NCBI RefSeq assembly: GCF_023502395.1
Contig: NZ_JAMFMB010000015.1
Coordinates: 50,859 to 114,858 of the forward strand
Direction of reading: 5' to 3'
From: Ruegeria spongiae
GTDB lineage: Bacteria > Pseudomonadota > Alphaproteobacteria > Rhodobacterales > Rhodobacteraceae
DNA: 64,000 bases
Both the position numbers and the translations under genes were made by a program. Under the pieces are notes generated by a model, which had not been told where the DNA came from, did no database searches, and worked only from the letters and a program-made list of their open reading frames with translations. Positions 35,776 to 43,610 of this stretch are shown here, piece by piece (the first letter of the stretch is position 1; every line of letters begins with the position of its first letter).

Positions 35776-35804
35776 AATATGCATGCTGCAGCGCAGCATT
35801 GCAA
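35776..35804 (-). promoter_or_regulatory. phaP promoter
   Basis: On the minus strand TTGCAA (35804-35799) and CATATT (35781-35776) are separated by exactly 17 bases, a good -35/-10 pair. The start of transcription would fall near 35769, giving a leader of about 50 bases before phaP. The first PhaR-type site occupies the middle of the spacer. Confidence 0.65.
35786..35796. promoter_or_regulatory. PhaR operator in the phaP promoter (site 1)
   Basis: CTGCAGCGCAG matches CTGC-N3-GCAG exactly, the PhaR consensus reported for Rhodobacter and Paracoccus. It lies centrally between the -35 and -10 boxes of phaP, so bound PhaR would exclude RNA polymerase. Confidence 0.8.
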
Positions 35805-35815
35805 GTATTTTCTCG

Positions 35816-35826
35816 CTGCACTGCAG
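35816..35826. promoter_or_regulatory. PhaR operator upstream of the phaP promoter (site 2)
   Basis: CTGCACTGCAG is a second exact CTGC-N3-GCAG match, centred 30 bases (about three helical turns) from site 1 and just upstream of the -35 box. Same-face spacing suggests two PhaR dimers or tetramers side by side. Confidence 0.78.
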
Positions 35827-35850
35827 AATTTTTCGTGTTTCTAAATAAAA

Positions 35851-37653
35851 TCAGAGCTTTGCAGAAACCTTCACATAGGCTCCGGGGGCTGGCCCCAACG
35901 ATTTATGCGTCGAATCGCCCGGAATTCGGGCCGGAACCTGCTTGCCGGACCGCTTTTTCAGCCACCCCTCCCACCGGGGCCACCAGGAGCCCTTGTTGTA
36001 TTTGGCCGCCTTCATCCAGCCCTCGTGATCGGGTTTCAGATCGGCATTGGTATAATGGCCGTATTTGTCCTTGCTGGGCGGGTTGACGATACCGGCAATA
36101 TGGCCCGACTCCGAAACCACGAAAGTCTTCGACCGCGACCCCATCATCTGCACCCCGCGGTAACAGTCTTTCCAGGCGGCGATATGGTCGGTTTCGCAGG
36201 TGATCGCCATCAGCGGGACCGTCACATCGCGCACATGCAGGGTGTGACCCATCAGCTCGATCCCGGTGGTGGTGAACTCGTTTCGCTGGCAGAGGCCGCG
36301 CAGATACTCGACCGCCATTTTTGCAGGAAGGTTCGCCCCGTCCCCGTTCCAGTAGAGCAGATCAAAGGCGGGCGGTGTCTCTCCCATCATGTAGTTGCGG
36401 ATGGCGGGCGAATAGATCAGATCGCGCGAGCGCAGATAGGAAAACGTGCGCGCCATGATGAAGGACCGCAAAACGCCCTGGGTGTTCACCTCTTCCTCAA
36501 TGGCATCGATGAAATCATCCTGCAGGAACGGAGTGAACTCGCCCTGATCCGAGAAATCGGTCAGCGCGGTGAAGAACGTCGCTGATTTGACCGACTTGTC
36601 GCCGCGCTGTTTGAGCAGCGACAAGGTCAGGCCGAGCGTCGTTCCCGCGATACAATAGCCGACCGCGTTCACCTGCTTGACGCCGCAGATCTCTTTGACG
36701 GTCTCGATCGCAGTCAGAAAGCCGTCCTGAACATAATCCGCCATGCCGACATCGGACAGCGACCGGTTCGGATTGACCCAGCTGACCACAAACAGCGTAT
36801 AGCCCTGCTCGGTCACCCATTTGATCAGACTGTTCTGGGCCTTGAGGTCGAGGATATAGAATTTGTTGATCCAGGGCGGAAACAGGATAAGGGGCGTTTC
36901 ATGCACCGTCTCGGTGGCCGGTGCGTATTGGATCAGTTCCATCATCCGGTTGCGAAAGACCACTTCTCCGGGCGTCGTCGCGATGTTGCCGCCCAGTTCG
37001 AACGCGGACTCATCCGCCAGCCGGACCGTAAGTTCGCCGTCATTTGCCTCGAGGTCGGAAACGAGGTTCTCAAGTCCCCGGATCAGGGATTCGCCTTCAG
37101 TCTCGACCGCCTTTTCCAGCGCATCGGGATTGGTGGCCAGAAAATTGGTCGGCGACATCAGGTCGACGATCTGCTGCGCGAAATAGTTCAGCCGCCGCCG
37201 TTGGGTCACGTCGATATCCTCGGCGGCGGCCACCGCCACTTCGATCGCCCTGGTCGTGGTCATATACTGTTTCTTGACGAACCGGAAATAGGGGCTGGAT
37301 TTCCACATCGGGTTGGAAAATCGGCGGTCGGCGGGCTCGTCATCGTCCTCTTCCACCCCGCCGGTCAGCAGCGCCTTCTGCGCCTCGGCGAAATTCAGAA
37401 CCGATTTGCTCCAGAACTCGATCTGCTGTTCAAGTATCTTGGCGGGGTTTTGCAGCGCCTCGGACAGATAGGACGTTGCTGCCTTTGCAAAAACTTCTTG
37501 ATTCGGGCCATCCAGGCCGGGATTATGTCCGGGCTTATTGGCCATAACCTCAACAAATCGCTTTGACAGGCCTTCAACCTTCTCCAGGTTTTCCTTCAAC
37601 TTATCAAAGCTTTCCTGCGAAATCTCTGATGGCCGGTCTTCGCTAGTTGTCAT
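35851..37653 (-). CDS. phaC: Class I poly(3-hydroxyalkanoate) synthase
   Basis: Protein of 600 residues. It has the PhaC N-terminal domain (about 80-250) followed by an alpha/beta-hydrolase catalytic domain with lipase-like box GYCIAG (Cys334), Asp489 (CETDHIAAW) and His518 (SESGHIAGIVN). It polymerises 3-hydroxybutyryl-CoA into PHB on the granule surface. The size and the absence of a phaE gene place it in class I. The start at MTTSEDRP is preferred over an upstream open frame that would cross the phaZ-phaC regulatory region. There is no phaA or phaB nearby. Confidence 0.95.
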   Translation of the reverse strand: MTTSEDRPSEISQESFDKLKENLEKVEGLSKRFVEVMANKPGHNPGLDGPNQEVFAKAATSYLSEALQNPAKILEQQIEFWSKSVLNFAEAQKALLTGGVEEDDDEPADRRFSNPMWKSSPYFRFVKKQYMTTTRAIEVAVAAAEDIDVTQRRRLNYFAQQIVDLMSPTNFLATNPDALEKAVETEGESLIRGLENLVSDLEANDGELTVRLADESAFELGGNIATTPGEVVFRNRMMELIQYAPATETVHETPLILFPPWINKFYILDLKAQNSLIKWVTEQGYTLFVVSWVNPNRSLSDVGMADYVQDGFLTAIETVKEICGVKQVNAVGYCIAGTTLGLTLSLLKQRGDKSVKSATFFTALTDFSDQGEFTPFLQDDFIDAIEEEVNTQGVLRSFIMARTFSYLRSRDLIYSPAIRNYMMGETPPAFDLLYWNGDGANLPAKMAVEYLRGLCQRNEFTTTGIELMGHTLHVRDVTVPLMAITCETDHIAAWKDCYRGVQMMGSRSKTFVVSESGHIAGIVNPPSKDKYGHYTNADLKPDHEGWMKAAKYNKGSWWPRWEGWLKKRSGKQVPARIPGDSTHKSLGPAPGAYVKVSAKL

Positions 37654-37677
37654 TTTAAGGAATCCCTCATAGTCTCG

Positions 37678-37688
37678 CTGCTGTGCAG
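37678..37688. promoter_or_regulatory. PhaR operator between phaC and phaZ
   Basis: CTGCTGTGCAG is an exact CTGC-N3-GCAG match in the 110-base region between divergent phaC and phaZ, 24 bases from the phaC start and 75 from phaZ. One site could serve both genes. Confidence 0.75.
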
Positions 37689-37763
37689 AATAATGTTCGG
37701 CCCGGAAAGGTGCGGAGCGACGCGCTGTCTGGTGCATAAGCCATAGCACAAGAGGGATAGATC

Positions 37764-39035
37764 ATGCGATACATGATGACCTACGATCTGATGGAGACCG
37801 TCAGGAATACCAACCAGTGGTTGGGTGCCTCGGCGCGGTCTCTGGCGTCTTATCCGATGTTCGCCATGGCTCCGAATCCGGTGTTCAGCTGGATGGCGGC
37901 CTGGGGTGAGGTGACCGAACGCACCTATCAGCGCATGATCGTCAAGCCCGACTGGGGCATCCGCACCTTCACCTGCGAAGACGGCAAGGACCACCTGGTC
38001 GAGATCGAAACGGTTGTCGAGCGTCCCTTCGGCGATCTGATCCACTTCAGGGTGAACGGGCGCAAAACGCAGCCGCGCAAGGTGCTGCTGGTCGCGCCGA
38101 TGTCGGGTCACTACGCGACATTGCTGCGCTCGACCGTGAAAAGCCTGCTGGTGAATTGCGAAGTCTATATCACCGACTGGCACAATGCGCGCGACATTCC
38201 GGTCTCCGACGGCAAGTTCGATATCGAGGATTATACGCTCTATCTGGTCGATTTCATGCGTGCGCTTGGCCCGGATACCCACGTGGTCGCCGTCTGCCAG
38301 CCCGCCCCGCTAACGCTGGCCGCAACCGCCTATCTGGCCGAACAGGACCCCGAGGCGCAACCCTCGTCGCTGACGCTGATCGGCGGCCCGGTGGACCCCG
38401 ATGCCACGCCCACAGACGTGACCGATTTCGGGCGCCGGGTGACGATGGGCCAGCTCGAAGAAACCATGATCCAACGCGTCGGTTTCAAGTACAAGGGCGT
38501 GGGCCGCAAGGTCTATCCCGGCCTGTTGCAACTGGCCTCGTTCATGTCGATGAATTCGGACCGCCACAGCCAGGCCTTCGTTGATCAGATCCAGCGCGTC
38601 ATGCGCAATGAAGCCTCGGATCACGACGCCCATAACCGGTTCTATGACGAATATCTGGCGGTGATGGACATGCCTGCCGAGTTCTACCTGTCCACCGTCG
38701 AACGCGTCTTCAAGAACCGTGAGATTGCACGCAACGAATTTGTCGTGGCCGGGCACAAGGTGGATATGAGCAAGATCACCAATGTCGCGGTCAAGACCGT
38801 CGAAGGGGCGAATGACGACATTTCCGCCCCGGGCCAATGCGTCGCCGCGCTGGACCTGTGCACCGGCTTGCCCGACAGCAAGAAGGCCAGCCATGTCGAA
38901 CCCGGCGCGGGCCATTACGGCATTTTCGCGGGCCGCAGCTGGCGCGACAACATCCGCCCGCTGGTCATCGATTTCATGAACGCCAACAGCAAGGGCGGCG
39001 CGGCGCGCAAAGCCGCCAACACAAACGCCGCCTGA
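37764..39035 (+). CDS. phaZ: Intracellular polyhydroxybutyrate depolymerase
   Basis: Protein of 423 residues of the intracellular PhaZ type, with the cysteine nucleophile Cys178 in AVCQPAPLTLAA replacing the serine of extracellular enzymes, and a terminal HVEPGAGHYGIFAG segment that supplies the His. There is no signal peptide. It mobilises PHB from granules. It is divergent from phaC across a shared operator. AGAGGG precedes the ATG by seven bases. Confidence 0.94.
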   Translation: MRYMMTYDLMETVRNTNQWLGASARSLASYPMFAMAPNPVFSWMAAWGEVTERTYQRMIVKPDWGIRTFTCEDGKDHLVEIETVVERPFGDLIHFRVNGRKTQPRKVLLVAPMSGHYATLLRSTVKSLLVNCEVYITDWHNARDIPVSDGKFDIEDYTLYLVDFMRALGPDTHVVAVCQPAPLTLAATAYLAEQDPEAQPSSLTLIGGPVDPDATPTDVTDFGRRVTMGQLEETMIQRVGFKYKGVGRKVYPGLLQLASFMSMNSDRHSQAFVDQIQRVMRNEASDHDAHNRFYDEYLAVMDMPAEFYLSTVERVFKNREIARNEFVVAGHKVDMSKITNVAVKTVEGANDDISAPGQCVAALDLCTGLPDSKKASHVEPGAGHYGIFAGRSWRDNIRPLVIDFMNANSKGGAARKAANTNAA

Positions 39036-39076
39036 GCCTTTTTGACCGGGCGCAGGAATGCCCTGCACGTTGCAGA

Positions 39077-39778
39077 TCAATGCGGAATTGTCAGCCAGTC
39101 CCGCAGCGCTTCTGTCACCGCGCCCGGCGCTTCGAGCGTCGGGAAGTGTCCGGCCTCGTCCAGAACACGCAGCGTCGCCGTCGGGATCAGCTCCGACATG
39201 AAGACATGGCGTTTGACTGGCGTCAGCATGTCCTGCGCGCCGCACAAAACCAGCGTCGGCACCGAGATTTTGCGCAAGGTCGCCTGCTGATCGGGGCGGC
39301 GCTGTAGCGCGCGCATCTGCCGAACGAACACATCAGGCCCCTGCCGCGCGCTCATGGCGTGGACCAGCTCCAGAATTCCGGCGCGGTTCGGCCCCGGCGC
39401 CAGCACATCCGGCGGCAGCGCCTCGCGCATCACCTCGTCCAGCCGACCACTCTGCGCGCCGACGATCAACGGTTCGCGGGCAGCAGCGATCTGCGGCGTG
39501 TCAGCCAGACTGTCGGTCGAGATCAGGCACAGCCGCGCCACCCGGTCGGGGGCGCGGCTGTAGAGCTCCATCGCGATGATCCCGCCCATGCTGTGCCCGG
39601 CCAGCGCAAAACGATGCGGCAATTGATCCAGCAAGTCCGAGGCGATCTGTTCGACCCGCTCACCCATCGAGGTCGGCGCAACCGTAACCGCACGATCCGC
39701 CGACACCTCAAGCAGTTGCGCGCCGAACACCCGCGCGTCACACATCAGCCCGGTCAGAAAAACCAGGGGCTCAGCCAC
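39077..39778 (-). CDS. Alpha/beta hydrolase
   Basis: Protein of 233 residues with the nucleophile elbow AGHSMGGIIA, acidic residue in LCGAQDMLTP and His in EAGHFPTLE, a complete Ser-Asp-His triad. It is a cytoplasmic esterase or C-C hydrolase of unknown substrate. It lies 77 bases downstream of the hydrolase/VOC operon and could be its last gene. Confidence 0.88.
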   Translation of the reverse strand: MAEPLVFLTGLMCDARVFGAQLLEVSADRAVTVAPTSMGERVEQIASDLLDQLPHRFALAGHSMGGIIAMELYSRAPDRVARLCLISTDSLADTPQIAAAREPLIVGAQSGRLDEVMREALPPDVLAPGPNRAGILELVHAMSARQGPDVFVRQMRALQRRPDQQATLRKISVPTLVLCGAQDMLTPVKRHVFMSELIPTATLRVLDEAGHFPTLEAPGAVTEALRDWLTIPH

Positions 39779-39855
39779 GGCGCGCCACGCCCTGTAAGTC
39801 GGAGTTTTTCACGCTGCCCTCGCTATCTTTGCCTGCCCGCAGGATGCGGGTTTAA

Positions 39856-40488
39856 TCAGCCGCCGACAAGCCCGCGATAAGGCGGAAAATCGCCATAGCG
39901 TGCGCGCCGCTCTGCCAGCGTCTCAGCGGGGTCCGCGCCGGGACGCAGCAGGCATCCGCGCGGGGCAATATAGCTGTCGATCCGGCGCAGCGGCAGCGGA
40001 CGCCAGACCAGATTGAATGCGCAGAGCTTTGGAAAGAACCAGATCTCGGAATAGTCCAGATGATCGTGCATCCACCAGGCCAGATCACGCCAATCGCGGC
40101 CTTCGGCATAGAGATCGGCAAACCACGGGATCACGATCGACGCTCCGGCCACGCGGGCGTTGCCGGTGGCGATATCCCAGATATGGCATTCCAGCGGGTT
40201 GTCATTGCGGGCGCAGTTCAGCTTGTTCTCGTTCCCGAAACGGTTCAGCCTGGGCGAGCGATAGCCCGAGCGGATCGCGACGCGGCCAAAGGTCTCTTCC
40301 AGCGGGTCGAGCAGCGTCTCGCAGAGCATGCGGCCCGTCTCGATGGCCAGATCCGGGTTTTCGGGGATGTTCTGGATCTGGTGAAAATTGCCAATCTCGG
40401 AATAGAGAAACTCGCGCATGTAGAAATATTTCGACAGGCGCACGCGGCCCAGCGTCTCAAGGCTCCACATGCTGCGGGGCGGGCGCAT
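39856..40488 (-). CDS. Conserved hypothetical, resembles a degenerate M15-type peptidase
   Basis: Protein of 210 residues. The stretch YFYMREFLYSEI, AIETGRMLCETLLDPLEETF and VAIRSGYRSPRLNRFGN resembles Hedgehog/D,D-peptidase-type (M15) domains, where SGYRSPxxN is typical. The expected HxxGxAxD metal motif is reduced to ECHIWDIA, so peptidase activity is doubtful. There is no signal peptide. Its start overlaps the stop of the VOC gene by one base, so it belongs to that operon. Confidence 0.75.
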   Translation of the reverse strand: MRPPRSMWSLETLGRVRLSKYFYMREFLYSEIGNFHQIQNIPENPDLAIETGRMLCETLLDPLEETFGRVAIRSGYRSPRLNRFGNENKLNCARNDNPLECHIWDIATGNARVAGASIVIPWFADLYAEGRDWRDLAWWMHDHLDYSEIWFFPKLCAFNLVWRPLPLRRIDSYIAPRGCLLRPGADPAETLAERRARYGDFPPYRGLVGG

Positions 40489-40916
40489 CAGCCGTAGCCG
40501 TTCCAGCGAAACTCGCCATTGGGACCCAGCGCGGAAAACGGGTTATGCGCCACTTCCCAGATCGTGCCCTCGGGTGCGCGAAAATAACCGTGATGGCCGC
40601 CCCAGAACACGTCGCTGGCGGGTTTCAGGATCGTGGCCCCTGCTGCCTCGGCTGCGGCCAGAACCTCACCCACCTGCTCTTTCGCGGCGCAATTGTAGCT
40701 GAACGTGGTGGCGCCCTGCCCCAGATCTTCGGGCGCGCAGCCGATATCCTCGGCCAGCTTGTCCAGCGGATAAAGCCCCAGCACCTGCCCGATCAGATCA
40801 AAGGCGATCACGCCATCCGGCGTCTCGACCCGCTGCCAGCCCAGAGCCTCGTAGAACCGGGCCGAGGCGTCCATATCATCGGTGCCAATTGTGATCAGGC
40901 TGACGCGCTGGTCCAT
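40488..40916 (-). CDS. VOC (glyoxalase/bleomycin resistance) family protein
   Basis: Protein of 142 residues with two beta-alpha-beta-beta-beta modules: SLITIGTDDMDASARFYEAL at the start and a second half ending GYFRAPEGTIWEVAHNPF. VOC proteins are metal-dependent lyases, dioxygenases or binding proteins; the substrate is unknown. Both its start and its stop form TGATG overlaps with neighbours, so it is translated as part of a coupled operon. Confidence 0.87.
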   Translation of the reverse strand: MDQRVSLITIGTDDMDASARFYEALGWQRVETPDGVIAFDLIGQVLGLYPLDKLAEDIGCAPEDLGQGATTFSYNCAAKEQVGEVLAAAEAAGATILKPASDVFWGGHHGYFRAPEGTIWEVAHNPFSALGPNGEFRWNGYG

Positions 40917-41911
40917 CACTCTACTCCGTTTGTCTGCAGCCAACTCAGGATCGCGGCAACCGCGCCCGCCGTCTGGCCCGGCGACATGATATCGCCTGCA
41001 ATGACATGGGAATAAGGATCGTCCCCGTTGCCCATGGTCACTGCCTCAATTGTAGCCGGTCCGCCCCAGCGGCTCGCCACCTCTCGGGTCAGGTCCGGGC
41101 GCACCACCCGATCATCCTCCGAGAACAAGAACAATACGGGAACATTAGCCTGTGAGAAATCCAGAGTCACCACCTTTTTGACCAGCGCTGCCATCGACAG
41201 AACCGGTGGCCAGCCATAGGAGGTGGTCCAGTATTTCTCTTGCCCCGGATTGCGCGGCTCGAAACTGCGGCCCTCGCCCATGACCAATGGCAGCCAGAAC
41301 CGCGCCGCCGGCAGCGTCAGAAGCCACGCCATCGGGTCGTTGATGCCGAAATTGGGCGACACCAGCACCAATGCCGCAACATCCCGGCTCTGTTCGGGGT
41401 CTAGCGCCGCCGCAGCAGCCAGGGTCGCGCCGGTGGAGGTTGCCAGCACGATGACCTTGTCCCCACAGGCGCGCGCTGCGGCCAGCCCTTCGGCGGCATC
41501 CTGCATCCATGCGGTTGCATCACCTTCGGCAAAGGCGGCGCTGCCACGGCCATGCCCGCGCAGGCGGGTATAGACCAGATTGGCGCCCAGCGCCTCGGCC
41601 ACCCGATCCGGCACCGGACGTATTTCCTCGGAGGTGGCAGAGAACCCATGCAGGTAGAGCACCGAATAAGGCGTCCGCTGTTCCTTGAAACCGGGCTGCC
41701 AGATCACCCGTTTCTGCGTGCCCTCGGTGATATCGTCATGCAGCGATTCCACGGATTCGAAATAGACCTGCACGCCCTCACCGAATTTGCGCGGATCGAA
41801 ACGGGCGTTGAGATCGACTTCCTCATAAGGACCGAAGACCCAGAGCAGTCCGCCCGCCGCCAGCAAAACCAAAAGGACGCGCCCCAGAAACCTTCCGAAG
41901 GCGCGAATCAT
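40916..41911 (-). CDS. Membrane-anchored alpha/beta hydrolase (carboxylesterase-like)
   Basis: Protein of 331 residues with one N-terminal membrane helix (VLLVLLAAGGLLWVFG), then an alpha/beta hydrolase domain. YLHGFSATSEEIRPV is the oxyanion-hole region, LATSTGATLA the nucleophile elbow (ATSTG in place of GxSxG), FSEDDRVVRP the acidic site and DPYSHVIAG the His. The elbow variant recalls bacterial carboxylesterase/monoglyceride lipase types. It sits at the inner membrane and is part of the coupled hydrolase operon. Confidence 0.85.
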   Translation of the reverse strand: MIRAFGRFLGRVLLVLLAAGGLLWVFGPYEEVDLNARFDPRKFGEGVQVYFESVESLHDDITEGTQKRVIWQPGFKEQRTPYSVLYLHGFSATSEEIRPVPDRVAEALGANLVYTRLRGHGRGSAAFAEGDATAWMQDAAEGLAAARACGDKVIVLATSTGATLAAAAALDPEQSRDVAALVLVSPNFGINDPMAWLLTLPAARFWLPLVMGEGRSFEPRNPGQEKYWTTSYGWPPVLSMAALVKKVVTLDFSQANVPVLFLFSEDDRVVRPDLTREVASRWGGPATIEAVTMGNGDDPYSHVIAGDIMSPGQTAGAVAAILSWLQTNGVE

Positions 41912-42657
41912 CCATCCCCCAGAACATCAAGCACCGCCTGCTCGATCATCCCCAGGCACGGCCCATCCGAGAACCGGTGATCGGCGTCCTTCACAAGCGT
42001 CAGCCGCATGTCGTCACTGGTGGCATGGTCCAGCAGGCGCACTGCCGTTTCGGTTGAAACCGCCGTATCAGCTGTGCCCTGCAAGCATCTGACAGCGAAC
42101 GGCAATTTCAGCGGATCGCGCAGCACCAGCCGCTTACGGCCATCTTCGATCATCCGCTTGGTGATGATGTAGGGCTCCATGTAATCCGAGGGCAGTTCCA
42201 CCTGCCCGACATCCTCCAGCGCCTGTTTCTGTGCGTCCGAGAAGGAAGCCCAGTAGCCGTCCTCGGTGAAATCCGGCGCGGCCGCGATGGTGACCATTCC
42301 GACGATCCGTTCGGGCATCGCGCGGGCGAGCAACAGCGCCTGCCAACCGCCCATGGAAGACCCGACCACAACGATCGGCCCCTCAGTCAACGCCCCGACT
42401 GCAGCGACTGTATCCTCGTGCCAATCGCCGATGCAGCCCTCTTCGAAGGTGCCCGAGCTTTCGCCATGCCCGGAATAGTCGAACCGCAGATAGGCGCGGC
42501 CCTGCGCCTGTGCCCAGGCCTCCAGATGTACGGCCTTGGTGCCTTCCATGTCTGATTTCAGACCGCCCAGAAACACGATGCAGGGTCCACGCCCTTCGGT
42601 CCGGTGATAGGCGATCCGCCGCCCCTGCGCGGTGTCCAGATACTGCGTCCCTGCCAT
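41908..42657 (-). CDS. Alpha/beta hydrolase, ABHD10-like
   Basis: Protein of 249 residues starting at 42657 with AGGAGG close upstream. Motifs are IVFLGGLKSDMEGTKAVHLE, RFDYSGHGESSG, VVGSSMGGWQALLLA (Ser nucleophile), QGTADTAV (Asp) and DADHRFSDG (His). This matches the ABHD10/palmitoyl-thioesterase-like group, so a thioesterase or esterase activity is likely. It is the first gene of the minus-strand operon; its stop overlaps the next start by four bases. Confidence 0.87.
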   Translation of the reverse strand: MAGTQYLDTAQGRRIAYHRTEGRGPCIVFLGGLKSDMEGTKAVHLEAWAQAQGRAYLRFDYSGHGESSGTFEEGCIGDWHEDTVAAVGALTEGPIVVVGSSMGGWQALLLARAMPERIVGMVTIAAAPDFTEDGYWASFSDAQKQALEDVGQVELPSDYMEPYIITKRMIEDGRKRLVLRDPLKLPFAVRCLQGTADTAVSTETAVRLLDHATSDDMRLTLVKDADHRFSDGPCLGMIEQAVLDVLGDG

Positions 42658-42731
42658 TGCTGCCTCCTTCTTTGCCGCAATCATGCAAGCCCTGCCGCGT
42701 AGCCGCAATTGCAGATTTTAATGTTACCATA

Positions 42732-42761
42732 TTGTCACGTGACTAATTAGTAACGTATAAT
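42732..42761 (+). promoter_or_regulatory. Promoter of the ArsR-SRPBCC gene
   Basis: TTGTCA (42732-42737) and a perfect TATAAT (42756-42761) are separated by 18 bases. Transcription would start around 42768, only about two bases before the ATG at 42770, so the message would be leaderless or nearly so; no ribosome site is visible. Confidence 0.75.
42734..42743. promoter_or_regulatory. Palindromic operator overlapping the -35 box
   Basis: GTCACGTGAC is a perfect 10-base palindrome covering most of the -35 box of the ArsR-type gene and lying between it and the divergent hydrolase operon. An ArsR-family protein encoded next to it is the obvious candidate to bind, giving autorepression. Confidence 0.55.
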
Positions 42762-42769
42762 CGAATCCC

Positions 42770-43537
42770 ATGGACGCGATCTTCAAGGCCCTTGCCGACC
42801 CGGCCCGCCTGACCCTGATGGACAGTTTGCGCCGGAAGGACGGGCAATCCTTGAGCGAGTTGGAAGCCCAGCTCGACATGAGCCGGTTCGGGGTGATGAA
42901 ACACCTCAAGGTGCTTGAGGACGCGTCCCTGATCGTCGCCCGCAAGAAGGGGCGGTTCAAATACCACTATCTGAACGCCCTGCCCCTGCAGGAGGCGATC
43001 GACCGATGGATCGACCCGTATCGCGCCAAACCGGCGGCGCGCGGCGTGCTCGATCTGAAAGCGAAACTCGAAGGAGCTGCCCCAATGAGTGAGACTCAAA
43101 ACCCCGATTTCATGATGGCCACGTTCATCCGTTGCACGCAGGACGCGCTGTGGTCGGCGCTGACCGACCCGCAAGAGGTCATCCGGTATCATTTCATGGC
43201 CAAATCCGCCGAAGGCACGCTGGAACAGGGCGGCTCGACCACTTATCGCGTTGACGGAGGCATGCCGATGCTGACCATCGACGTGACCGAGGCACGGCCC
43301 AAAACCTATCTCGACATGCTGTTCCGGCCCTGCTGGGAGGGCGACGGTATGCCAACGTCACGCTGCGTCTACCTGATCGAGCCGCAGGGTGATCACTGCA
43401 AGCTCACGGTCGAACATTATGACATCCCGCCGGGGCAGGAAGGCGTCGCAGATGGCTGGTACCGGTTGATTGCGGGGCTCAAGACCTGGCTGGAAACCGG
43501 CGAGGCACACCGCTTTGCCATGGCCGAGGCCGGGTGA
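42770..43537 (+). CDS. ArsR-type HTH fused to SRPBCC (AHSA1-like) domain
   Basis: Protein of 255 residues. Residues 1-85 are an ArsR winged helix (MDAIFKALADPARLTLMDSL, MSRFGVMKHLKVLEDASLIV) and residues about 108-250 are an SRPBCC/AHSA1 ligand-binding cup (TFIRCTQDALWSALTDPQEV). In other bacteria these two domains are usually separate neighbouring genes. There is no Cys metal site in the HTH, so the trigger is probably an organic ligand held in the SRPBCC pocket. It is divergent from the hydrolase operon, which it may regulate. Confidence 0.87.
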   Translation: MDAIFKALADPARLTLMDSLRRKDGQSLSELEAQLDMSRFGVMKHLKVLEDASLIVARKKGRFKYHYLNALPLQEAIDRWIDPYRAKPAARGVLDLKAKLEGAAPMSETQNPDFMMATFIRCTQDALWSALTDPQEVIRYHFMAKSAEGTLEQGGSTTYRVDGGMPMLTIDVTEARPKTYLDMLFRPCWEGDGMPTSRCVYLIEPQGDHCKLTVEHYDIPPGQEGVADGWYRLIAGLKTWLETGEAHRFAMAEAG

Positions 43538-43610
43538 CGCAACGCCAGACAGCCGCTTGCCCCGGCCAGAAACCCTCCCTAGGGTTCCCGCAACAATCAC
43601 GGAGCCTGCG

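Noticed and set aside
35719..35821. Upstream extension of phaP by 34 codons
   Set aside because: The extension would run through the promoter and PhaR site; the conserved phasin start is MAKTQDF at 35719.
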